Shown here one piece after another: positions 28,301 to 36,000 of a stretch of 64,000 nucleotides of DNA (the stretch's first letter is position 1; the number at the start of each line of letters is the position of its first letter). This DNA is from JAEYOM01 sp036260935. Lineage in GTDB: Bacteria; Bacillota; Clostridia; Acetivibrionales; DTU013. Both the position numbers and the translations under genes were made by a program. The notes beneath the pieces are model-generated. The model was not told where the DNA came from, made no database searches, and saw only the letters and a program-made list of their open reading frames with translations. Location of the stretch: contig DATALQ010000022.1 of the NCBI GenBank assembly GCA_036260935.1, positions 108,235 through 172,234 on the forward strand, written 5' to 3'.

Positions 28301-28403
28301 GTGTTTGGCGGCACCTGTAATAGCCGATGTGGATAAGGACGGCAAAAATGAAATCGTATTGAATACTTTGCTATCGGGAGTTGTCGTATACGAGCTTCAA
28401 TAG
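25308..28403 (+). CDS. Secreted RCC1-repeat / copper-amine-oxidase-type / VCBS-repeat protein
   Basis: A 1031-residue exported protein. A signal peptide covers residues 1-37. About seven RCC1 repeats follow (residues 40-350; units like DGTLWGCGDNFYGQLGDGT), which should form a seven-bladed propeller. A copper-amine-oxidase N-terminal-like domain spans about 375-505. At least eight FG-GAP/VCBS repeats (550-1031) carry calcium-binding loops such as DINQDGKLE, DIDKDGKLE, DVDMDGKPE and DVDKDGKNE, which should form a second propeller. No catalytic site or SLH/LPXTG anchor is visible. It is likely a surface adhesin or glycan-binding protein. The ribosome site is GGGGTGG. Confidence 0.88.
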   Translation: MREKAIILKIISVFTLAAAILIVSALSAFGPFTYAQANTRVFAGLNYSLILKPDGTLWGCGDNFYGQLGDGTKIDRPSPVKIMSDVKWASAGNHHTLAVKNDGSLWGFGDNSYGQLGVGNRNTVLTPVKIMDNVSKTSAGYNFSVIIKEDGTLWSVGQNKLGQLGDGTNISRSTPVQIASGVSDISSGMEQTVYITKDKKLYAFGANDKGVLGDGTTINRNSPVYITDDVISASTGDENTFAVKSDNKLYAWGSGLIGLQFSADRTGITYITDQVQTVSNGVNHTAIIKKDGTLYTFGNNNEGKAGTGDTSLQRLPVKTGENVVDVAAGARHTLAVKADGTVWSCGKNTDGQLGCGNTEDRLKLTNISVKQGSSLVTIPAVPNISRVLVNKNEVKFQTYTIKGQKYFNIRDIAQALKKTPGKFKVTIDEKSNIIRVYSKKDYTSTGSELKISAGTKAKPAVLSTARSSFDYTFVRAVTYVVDNNYYYNLLELGKLLNIYTTEDKKANTFTMDTSKPFKYPEGQPAVKWKNGGKYENEWVAGAAYSSPVVTDINQDGKLEIISASASVTCLDALTGKLIWRVNTGADITNPDKDIGGSAGRVWSDVIVKDIDKDGKLEIVVGSQKGYVAVYDANGRFKPGWPQKPVGNDREAKSVKVADLDGNGTYEIIAGFTGNFSRNVWVYECNGRVRAGWPQLQSNLDGFVNKNNRDIGVRNSTAYAFGIYNDNISVGDVDMDGKPEIIVPSDTRSICAYNADGSLVAASHVFGGRTWGKIGAWENYEYEKKVENEGWGNVKSNSPDDIRVAGQFAMGASTVADVNSDGINEVVVSCKMFDAPTGMPPSLYETVMILQGNRERFKAGQYDWAVLPRSSPPINSAAEDFNIISSAMNNPVVEDIDGDGNKEILTSTYDGKLHCYWLDKQEKHSWPFKAYQEERGTLEFTSRPTVSDVDKDGSKEIIVTTWTEKDAKVDGRLIILNNSGNIITSADLPGSLGDPQSNGCLAAPVIADVDKDGKNEIVLNTLLSGVVVYELQ

Positions 28404-28418
28404 ATGGATTAGTTTCTG

Positions 28419-28443
28419 AATAGCCGCCATTATGGCGGCTATT
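28419..28443. terminator. Bidirectional terminator between converging genes
   Basis: AATAGCCGCCA (28419-28429) pairs perfectly with TGGCGGCTATT (28433-28443) around a 3-base loop. The stop codon of the minus-strand oxidoreductase gene (28441-28439) lies within one arm. Confidence 0.85.
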
Positions 28444-29383
28444 TCTGAAAAACAGTAATGACAACTTTCCCGCGGGCATGGCCTTCGCCGAGGTACCGTA
28501 CAGCTTCAGCGGTTTCATGAAGAGGATAATATCTGTCAATAACGGGAGTAACCTTACCGGTGGCAACAAGCTCCATTATAAACTCCAAATCCTTTATATC
28601 GGGTTTGGCTAACAGAGAACGCAACTTTCTGCCGCCCATTGATAAAAATGCTCCAAACAGCAGTGATCTTAAAACCTGTGATAAACTGCCGCCGACCATT
28701 ACACAAATACCCTCCGGCTTTAGCAAGCGTTTATACGAGAACAGCGAATAGTTTCCATTTACGGCCAGAACCAGATCATACAGATCGCCTCTTTTTGTGA
28801 AGTCGTTTTGCTTATAATCTATGACATAATCCGCCCCAAGAGACTGAATCATCTTCACATTATTCTCACCGCATACAGCGGTGACTTCCGCCCCGAAGTA
28901 TTTGGCAAGCTGTACCGCAAAAGTACCGACGCCGCCACCGGCGCCGCAAATCAAAACCTTTTGCCCGCATTGAACCCGTCCTTTGTCGCGAAGCGCCTGC
29001 AGTGCCGTGACAGCCGACATCGGAACGGCAGCGGCAGTTTCAAATGCAACATCTGCCGGTTTAAAAGTCAATACATTCTCCGGAACAGCGACATATTCGG
29101 CAAAGCCCCCAAAGCCAGCAGCAGATATATCCCCTGCGACTTCATTTCCGATTGAAAACCGTTTGATGTTTTTCCCGACCGCCTCGACTGTTCCTGCAAT
29201 ATCGGAGCCAAAGATTTTTCGTTTCGGAATAATTCCCATCTTCATTGAGCGGTAGTCAGCCGCATTTACTGAAACAGTATGAATTTTTACCAAAACTTCG
29301 TCGCCGCCTGGAAAGGGTTTCTCTATTTCCTTTATAGCCAGGAGATTTGGAGAATTCCTTTTATCATACACAACAGCTTTCAT
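28439..29383 (-). CDS. Medium-chain NAD(P)-dependent oxidoreductase (quinone reductase-like)
   Basis: A 314-residue MDR-family protein. The N-terminal GroES-like domain includes VSVNAADYRSMKMG and FGSDIAGTVEAVG. A Rossmann domain has the NADP-binding run VLICGAGGGVGTFAVQLAKY (about residues 143-162). The cysteine/histidine zinc ligands of true alcohol dehydrogenases are absent, so it probably reduces quinones or enones. Its ATG overlaps the DUF4386 stop by 4 bases, so translation is coupled. It is the last gene of a four-gene operon. Confidence 0.92.
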   Translation of the reverse strand: MKAVVYDKRNSPNLLAIKEIEKPFPGGDEVLVKIHTVSVNAADYRSMKMGIIPKRKIFGSDIAGTVEAVGKNIKRFSIGNEVAGDISAAGFGGFAEYVAVPENVLTFKPADVAFETAAAVPMSAVTALQALRDKGRVQCGQKVLICGAGGGVGTFAVQLAKYFGAEVTAVCGENNVKMIQSLGADYVIDYKQNDFTKRGDLYDLVLAVNGNYSLFSYKRLLKPEGICVMVGGSLSQVLRSLLFGAFLSMGGRKLRSLLAKPDIKDLEFIMELVATGKVTPVIDRYYPLHETAEAVRYLGEGHARGKVVITVFQK

Positions 29384-30093
29384 TTCAGCACCCCTTGTTC
29401 GCTCGATTTTTGAATCAATACACGTTCATTGATTCCGCGAAGCAAAAGCCAGAACATGAATAAGAACTCGGCTGCTGTCCCTGGAAGCAGGGCAATTGCC
29501 TCTATAGTCGCGTTTGGCGCAATAAAATGAACAATTACCGACAGAAATCCCAAAACACTTTCAACAATAAACAAGATACCGAAGATTTTTGGAATAAACC
29601 CCGCTTTATTTATTAACATACCCAGGGGAAGTACCCAAAGTGCAAAGAATATTTGGCCGATCATATATCCATGCCCGTACAAATCATAGAAAAACACTGC
29701 CAGAGCCTGGCGCTGGTTAGTGCTAAAAACGTTCAAATACTCATTCCCGCTTAAAATGTAAAGCGGCGCGATCTCATTCAGAATATTGAACATAAGCAGA
29801 ACACTGCCAGCAGCCGCTAAAACCACCATTGCCGAAGCCATATTCCTGTCTACTGAAGAAAGCAGTTTGAACAGAGCCATGGCAGTAAGCAAATAGCTTA
29901 AAGCCATCAGGATATCACTTGTTATACCTGCCCTGTATAAAAAAGCATTTGATAAAATATTGTTTGCCGTCAAGGTTATATCGTTCGGCGCAAATATTTT
30001 CTGCCTGAAAAAAATCTCCGCAGTCAAACCGAACACCACCATCAAAAGGAATAGCAGACCCGCAATTCTTGCAGTTTTTTTATTCGAACTCAT
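29380..30093 (-). CDS. DUF4386 family membrane protein
   Basis: A 237-residue membrane protein with about six hydrophobic helices starting at residue 9 (IAGLLFLLMVVFGLTAEIF). The pattern of an N-terminal RIAGLLFL helix, a central FYDLYGHGYMIGQIFFALW segment and a C-terminal FMFWLLLRG helix is characteristic of DUF4386. Function is unknown. It overlaps the XRE gene upstream and the oxidoreductase downstream by 4 bases each. AGGAGGAG, inside the end of the XRE gene, serves as its ribosome site. Confidence 0.88.
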   Translation of the reverse strand: MSSNKKTARIAGLLFLLMVVFGLTAEIFFRQKIFAPNDITLTANNILSNAFLYRAGITSDILMALSYLLTAMALFKLLSSVDRNMASAMVVLAAAGSVLLMFNILNEIAPLYILSGNEYLNVFSTNQRQALAVFFYDLYGHGYMIGQIFFALWVLPLGMLINKAGFIPKIFGILFIVESVLGFLSVIVHFIAPNATIEAIALLPGTAAEFLFMFWLLLRGINERVLIQKSSEQGVLK

Positions 30094-30341
30094 TTATTCT
30101 CCTCCTTTATACGGTTAGTCTTATCATCGATAATTTCACGAGAGAACACCTCTTCGAGCTTTGTTTCAAACACATCTGCTATACGGAATGCAAGTTCCAA
30201 AGTAGGAGAATACTTGCCGTTCTCGATCGCAACAATCGTCTGCCTTGTAACGCCGGTTTTCTTAGCTAGTTCCTGCTGCGTCATCTCATTATTATAAAAA
30301 CGTAATTTTCTTATATTGTTATGAATCATGTATTTAGCCAT
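30090..30341 (-). CDS. Small XRE-type helix-turn-helix regulator (YozG-like)
   Basis: An 83-residue DNA-binding protein that is almost entirely one HTH_3 domain: MTQQELAKKTGVTRQTIVAI, then ENGKYSPTLELAFRIADVF. Start 30341 has AGGAGAGGG upstream and removes a non-homologous extension. It overlaps the membrane protein gene before it by 8 bases. Short regulators of this type usually sit beside small membrane proteins and repress their own operon; the inverted repeat at 30913-30934 is a candidate operator. Confidence 0.9.
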   Translation of the reverse strand: MAKYMIHNNIRKLRFYNNEMTQQELAKKTGVTRQTIVAIENGKYSPTLELAFRIADVFETKLEEVFSREIIDDKTNRIKEENK

Positions 30342-30849
30342 TTTTGATCCCTCTCCTGTAAAAATACAATTGTGAAAAGCCCTCAAAAAGCGATCCCAGT
30401 ACAAATGCCGCAAAAATAACGTTTAGCATGACTGCCGGCGGCATTTCCATGTATAATGAAACAAGTGCGGCAACAAAACCTGCTCCAACAACTATAAAAG
30501 AATTTCTCATTGCTTTCAGTGAAATCAACTTATCCATTTCATCTTCAAAACTATTAATCTCAAGCTCTTCACAGGTTTCATCCTTCCCACTGCGGGTTGA
30601 CCTTTTTGACAGCTCTTTTGCGACCTCATTTGAAACTGCAAGAATAATATGAAAGATGATCTGAATAATTATCGTTACAACTATACCGCCGCCGATCGCA
30701 AGCAGCATTGCAGTCGCCCAGAATTTCAAGTCGTTAAGCAGGTCGTATCCGATCTCCAGATACCTGGAAACTCCATAAGCTATATATGCCGCCAGTATCA
30801 ATACTCCGGAAATAATCGACGCGATTGTTTTTTTCTCTTGGTAATACAT
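30334..30849 (-). CDS. Small four-helix membrane protein (DUF2178/DUF3796-like)
   Basis: A 171-residue membrane protein with two pairs of membrane helices (about residues 10-30 and 45-75, then 115-135 and 140-160), separated by a charged cytoplasmic segment rich in Lys, Arg and Glu (KELSKRSTRSGKDETCEELE). I base the family guess on topology and the adjacent XRE gene. Start 30849 has TAGGAG 8 bases upstream. It is the first gene of the operon; it may sense membrane stress and modulate the regulator. Confidence 0.8.
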   Translation of the reverse strand: MYYQEKKTIASIISGVLILAAYIAYGVSRYLEIGYDLLNDLKFWATAMLLAIGGGIVVTIIIQIIFHIILAVSNEVAKELSKRSTRSGKDETCEELEINSFEDEMDKLISLKAMRNSFIVVGAGFVAALVSLYMEMPPAVMLNVIFAAFVLGSLFEGFSQLYFYRRGIKNG

Positions 30850-30891
30850 ATTTTTCACTCCTATTCTTGGTGAGTAAATTTTCCTATACTC

Positions 30892-30920
30892 ATAGTACAA
30901 CAAATTTAACTCCGTGTCAA
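30892..30920 (-). promoter_or_regulatory. Strong sigma-A promoter of the membrane protein-XRE operon
   Basis: On the minus strand TTGACA (30920-30915) and TACTAT (30897-30892) are exactly 17 bases apart, 43 bases before the ATG at 30849. The -35 element overlaps an inverted repeat. Confidence 0.75.
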
Positions 30921-30934
30921 ATATTTTTTACACG
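30913..30934. promoter_or_regulatory. Inverted repeat overlapping the -35 element, candidate XRE operator
   Basis: CGTGT (30913-30917) and ACACG (30930-30934) flank a 12-base AT-rich centre and cover the TTGACA box. The position would allow repression by the operon's own XRE protein. Confidence 0.45.
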
Positions 30935-31042
30935 TTGTAATAATATTTTTACTTACCAGACAATTCAGAAAAAAGAAATTGTGGCTGGTTCCCAAGCTGA
31001 GTTAAAATGTCAAAATAGTTTTACAGAGTATCAATTATGCTG

Positions 31043-31071
31043 TAGACATTCCGTGATTTTATCATTATAGT
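31043..31071 (+). promoter_or_regulatory. Probable promoter of the GH43-like gene
   Basis: TAGACA (31043-31048) and TATAGT (31066-31071) are 17 bases apart, about 50 bases before the ATG at 31123. Confidence 0.6.
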
Positions 31072-31122
31072 ACAATTATATAAAACCGAACGCTTCTTAG
31101 AATTTTTTATGGAGGAACTGAA

Positions 31123-32922
31123 ATGACGAATTCCGAGCATATGATATTGTGTTATACAAGAAAGCCGCAGGAAGATATACTCTACGCCAAAAGACTGGCT
31201 TATTCCATGCATCTGGCGTACCGTGCCCAGGATGGGAGCTTCGTGGCTCTCAACCACAATTCCGGCATTTTGTTTGCAAAGGCCACCGAAAACGCCGACT
31301 GCACCATGAACCCCAAAAGCCTTAAAAGCCCTTGTCTGTTCGCCTTGAAAGAGGGCGGCTACGGCGTGGCGGCCGTGCGTGTGACTGCCGACGGCGAACC
31401 GGATAATGAAAGCAGGGGAAAGGTTCTTCTGTTTCAGACGGATGATTTGCTCCAGTACCGGGAAGTCGGACTTCTGAATCTCAAGGCTGATATGTTTGCC
31501 ACGCAGATCACCTGTGAATACAACAGTGCCGGAAATACATATGTGCTTCGTTGGCAGGATGAACAAGGCAGGTGGCATCGAAATGATACAGCAGATATTT
31601 TTGTTCTGAATAGCGCTTCCACGCCTGCGGATATCGAAGCGGTAACGCTGCCGGTCTACGAAACCGGGATCGAAGGCGCGATACCGCATAATACGATTTC
31701 CATCCCCGCGGAGGTCGAAGCCAGGCTCAGGCGAAGGCTTTCCACACCTCAAAACACTTCTATCGAGGTTCCCGAAACAATCACGGCTTCGTCCCCTGTG
31801 GAGTTGAAAAACTTCAAAGCGAAGGCGGTTTATGACGATGGTACGGTCCAAGAAAAAGCCGTGGACTGGTTCGGCTCCTGCGCCAACTGGGCCAAGCCGG
31901 GCGTTTACACCCTGAAGGGCAGCGTTCATCAGGACCGTTATCCCTTCCCTGTCGCATATGACCGCGCTGACCCCTGCATCCGCAAATGGAGGGACCACTA
32001 CTATTTTATCGCTACCAATGACGCCGACAACAACCATACGCTTTATATCCGCCGCGCCGACTCCATCACAGGGCTGATCGGCGCCAAAGAAGTTCTGCTG
32101 CTGGACTCCAGCACCTATGACGACGTCAAAGGCTTGCTTTGGGCGCCGGAGTTCCATGTCATAAAGGGTGAGCTCTATATTTTCTTTGCCTGCACCACAG
32201 GAGAGTTCTTCCGGGAGGAATCCAACGTCATGAAACTGAGAACCGGCGGCGACCCGCTGAACCGGAATGATTGGTCCCGGCCTGTTAGGGTGGTTAAAAA
32301 AGACGGTTCCTACCTGTGCGAAGCCGGAAAGACCATCTCACTGGACATGACTGTCATCGAGGGTGACGAATATTATGTGGCATGGTCGGAACGCCAGTTC
32401 CTTCCGGTGGACATCGGCGCATGGGTCTACCTTGCCAAAATCAATCCCGACGAGCCCTGGAAGCTGACAAGCGATCCGATTCTTTTAACAAAGCCCGAAT
32501 ACGGCTGGGAGAACAACCACACGTTTGTGGACGAAGGTCCGTTTGCGCTTAAAACAGACCGTTATCTGTTCCTTACCTTCTCCGGCGCGGCCGTGGACGC
32601 CACCTATGTGGTCGGACTGCTCACCGCTGACTTGAACAGCGATCTGCTAGACCCCAATAGCTGGACAAAATGCAACTATCCTCTGCTAACCAGCAGAAGT
32701 GTGCCGGGAGAATTCGGCCCCGGGCACAATGCCTATGTAACGGACGATAACGGGGATGTCTGGAATTCCTACCATGCCCGTCCGGGTGTGGACGGACCCA
32801 GAAGCACCGGACTGCGCCGCGTGCATTTCGGTGCGGACGGCTATCCCGTACTTGATATGACTGATGAAAAGGATCTCGCCCCAGCCCTTCAAAGGGTAAG
32901 CACGAAGCTAATCGTGGAATAA
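31123..32922 (+). CDS. GH43-like glycoside hydrolase with N-terminal accessory domains
   Basis: A 599-residue protein. Residues 270-590 form a five-bladed GH43-type propeller with the expected landmarks: YDRADPCIRKW (Asp283, likely general base), LLWAPEFHVI, VDEGPF (Glu471, likely general acid), GPGHNAYV and YHARPG. Residues 1-195 are beta-rich and resemble a second propeller fragment. Residues 205-265 look like a bacterial Ig-like module (VELKNFKAKAVYDDGTVQEK). Without a signal peptide it is probably cytoplasmic, acting on arabino- or xylo-oligosaccharides. GGAGG lies 8 bases before the ATG. It is a single-gene unit between its promoter and the hairpin at 33006. Confidence 0.88.
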   Translation: MTNSEHMILCYTRKPQEDILYAKRLAYSMHLAYRAQDGSFVALNHNSGILFAKATENADCTMNPKSLKSPCLFALKEGGYGVAAVRVTADGEPDNESRGKVLLFQTDDLLQYREVGLLNLKADMFATQITCEYNSAGNTYVLRWQDEQGRWHRNDTADIFVLNSASTPADIEAVTLPVYETGIEGAIPHNTISIPAEVEARLRRRLSTPQNTSIEVPETITASSPVELKNFKAKAVYDDGTVQEKAVDWFGSCANWAKPGVYTLKGSVHQDRYPFPVAYDRADPCIRKWRDHYYFIATNDADNNHTLYIRRADSITGLIGAKEVLLLDSSTYDDVKGLLWAPEFHVIKGELYIFFACTTGEFFREESNVMKLRTGGDPLNRNDWSRPVRVVKKDGSYLCEAGKTISLDMTVIEGDEYYVAWSERQFLPVDIGAWVYLAKINPDEPWKLTSDPILLTKPEYGWENNHTFVDEGPFALKTDRYLFLTFSGAAVDATYVVGLLTADLNSDLLDPNSWTKCNYPLLTSRSVPGEFGPGHNAYVTDDNGDVWNSYHARPGVDGPRSTGLRRVHFGADGYPVLDMTDEKDLAPALQRVSTKLIVE

Positions 32923-33005
32923 TCAACGGGCGGCTGAACTACCCGCAGGTTACCGACTTTTTGAATGGAGAGCGGGAGATACTGGGTGTTGTATATTTAC
33001 TATGC

Positions 33006-33038
33006 AAAAACAGGAAGCTATGGAGGCTTCCTGTTTTT
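33006..33038. terminator. Bidirectional terminator between GH43-like gene and SLH gene
   Basis: AAAAACAGGAAGC (33006-33018) pairs with GCTTCCTGTTTTT (33026-33038), loop 7 bases, with U tracts on both strands. It is close in sequence to the hairpin at 39281-39313. Confidence 0.92.
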
Positions 33039-33090
33039 GTCATACTGATCTTTTATTGTGTTATCAAGTAAGCCCACTTCTCCGCTTGGA

Positions 33091-36000
33091 CTATTTCGAT
33101 AGTAAATTATACAGTACTTGAGCCATATACGCCCTGTTTGCCTTCTCGTCCGGATTTAGCCTGCTGCCGTTCTCGACAACAATTCCGTTATTCGACATAA
33201 ACGTCATGGCTTCCTTTGCCCAGGTCGCTACTTTGTCTGCATCGGTGAAGCCTTTCAATGTCTTTCCTGATGTATCAGCCGACAGCTGGCCGATGGATTT
33301 CAGCACATTATATGAAAGTGTATACATCTCCTGCCTGGTGATCTCCTTTTCGGGCGCATACTTATTGTTGCCTATGCCATCCGATATGCCCAATCTTTTT
33401 GCTGCAGCAAGATAACCCGTATACCAGGTATTCCCGGCATCTGCAAAGTTGTCCTTCGGAGCTTTGTCAGGGTTGATGCCGTATGCTCTCATCAGCATGA
33501 CGAGCAGCTGTCCTCTGGTCAATTTCGCTTCAGGGCTGAAGTTACCGTTTCCGGTGCCATCCGTAATACCCCTTGCCGCCACAAATCCGACCGCCTTGGC
33601 GTACAATGCGTTTGCAGGCACATCCTTGAAGCTGACTTTGTTGTAGCCCACCGCATACGTTGAGAAATGGCTGGTTGTGAATCGGATCGTTCCTGTTGCC
33701 GGATCATATGCACAATTACCGACCTCTTCCGGTTTACCCTCTGAATTGATGTAGTAAATGACAATGGCATTCGAATCTTCTCCGGCTTTGGGAGTGTACG
33801 GAATGGATACGGTTACATTTCCTCCGAACTGTGAAATCGTCTTATCACCGCTTGATACATTGAAATTGAATACCGGCCTGTCGCCGACGGTATTTTTTGC
33901 TTCAGAAGAAAGTGTTGCTGTATCTACCTTGGATACGGAAATTTTCACATCTCCTGCCGCCTTGGAGATGGTATCCAGCGAGTTTCTGTCAAAGGATATT
34001 TCGGCAAGAGGTGTCGATACGCTCATGGCAACCGCCTTACTCCCGGCTACTGTATCAACCGCAGCCTTTGGGATGCCTGCTTCGACGGATTTTGCACCAG
34101 CTGGAGCGGTTACCTTGATTTCAACCCCAATTTCCGTGTCTCCACCATTCTTAGCAGCTTCTGTAAGCGCTTTATTCAAGGCATCTTCGACCTGGCTTTC
34201 CGTCAGTGCGGCGGTTGCTGTTCCCTTTCCGTCATCTTTTGCATCTGCATTTACAATACCAGTAACAGAAGGCGCTCCATTTTCTGTTCGTGGAGTCGTA
34301 ATTATGTTGACTGTTACTGCGGCAGGCGTAGGCGTAACAGCAGGAGTTGTTGTATCATCCGAGTCTGAATCGCTGCCTGGCGGCGAAAATGGAGTAACAG
34401 CATTGGATGCCGGTGAACTCTCTCCATTTCCTGCAGCATTGACGGCTTTTACAGTAAAGGTATATGTCATACCGTTGGTCAAACCTGATATGGTTATAGG
34501 ACTGCCTGCTCCCTTCACGGATATACTGCCCGGACTGGAGGTTACGACATATTCTGTTATCGTACTTCCTCCATTATCAGCCGGAGCTTCAAAGCTTACC
34601 GTTGCCTGTCCGTTACCGGCCGTCGCCGCTATGCCGGTCGGCGCACCTGGGACAGTTCTGGGGATTGCGCTGGCCTGTGCGGTTTTAATAATACAATCTC
34701 CGGAGTCCAGTGCCTGTACCGTGAAAGTGTATTGTGTACCATTGGTCAGCCCGGTCGCATTGAATCCATATTTTCCGTCTGGACGGGCAACTCCGTAATC
34801 CAGGTAATTGATACCGTTGTATACCTTGTATGTTTTAGCTTCTGGAATCGCATCCCAACTCATTTTAACTATTTGATTATCAGGTTCGCATACTATTGAA
34901 AATGTCCCCGGCTTGGCAATCGTATACTCTTTGGTTGCTATACCGCTGTTTGCCATTCCCGTCTTTACTGCGAGCGCCTTTATTGTAACCTTGGTTCCGG
35001 GATCTCCTGTAATGGGTATCGGAACAGTATATTTATTGCTGGCAACTGTGGGCACACTGCCATCAAGGGTGTAATATACGGATGCTCCGGTGGTCCCCAT
35101 GATGAGCGTAATTTTCGTTCCGGAATAGATACTGACCTCTACAGGACTAAAATCAGGCGGCAATACATCTCCATCAGGTAAAATATTCCCCACTGCCGAT
35201 GCCGTGGTTGAGTCCAGTACATAATTTCCTGCATCCACCCCCGCAAGTGCAAGCCCTGTCACACTTACAGGTTTGCCATTGCCAACACTTGCATCTGAGA
35301 ATGAAGCGATTGCTGCCGCAGTCGGTACATATACGTCATCGCCATCCACCTTTCTATTCAACGTAACATAAGTAACAGCTGCTGCAGTTGTGCCGTCATA
35401 AGTCTTGCATTTAATTTCAACTGCTTTTATGGTAATATTCCTTTTTTGTATATCCGCAGTAAGTGGAAGAGGCTGTTTCAGGTCATAGTTCACCGCATCC
35501 GCCCCACCAAGTGTATAACCGTTGATGGTTACCACCTTATCCGCACCTATGATTTCATCAATGAATTGTCCAACCGCAGTGCTTGTAACGAGGGTTACAT
35601 CATCACCGGCAACAAGGCCTCCTTCAATCATTCCTCCCGTTACCTTTGCAGCCGTAGTTCCATCATATTCCTTATCTTCTACACTTACTCCGCTTATGCT
35701 CAGACTTTTCGCTTCAACACTGACATTCACATCAACGCTGACAGGATTATATATGCCTGTTCCGGCTTTGGTCACCGTGATAATGCTGTCCCCGGCGCCT
35801 GCTATAGTTACTGCTCCGGTATTCGCAGCCACACTTAATGATGTTCCGGCTTTGATCGCAAAACCTACCGTTCCATCTCCACTGCCCCCTGTAGCGCTTA
35901 GGGTGAAGGATGCATCACCATAATGTACTTCCGAAGGTACTCCGCTGACCGTCAAAGCTGCCTGATTCAGCTTACTTACGGTATAACCGGCTATTGTATC

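Noticed and set aside
31021..32157. A 378-codon minus-strand frame opposite the GH43-like gene
   Set aside because: It has no domain match by eye and is fully covered by the GH43-like reading frame, which has catalytic landmarks, a ribosome site and a promoter.
33758..34798. A 346-codon plus-strand frame inside the giant SLH gene
   Set aside because: Its Thr/Ala/Pro/Val-rich composition mirrors the repeats on the other strand; it is not a separate gene.
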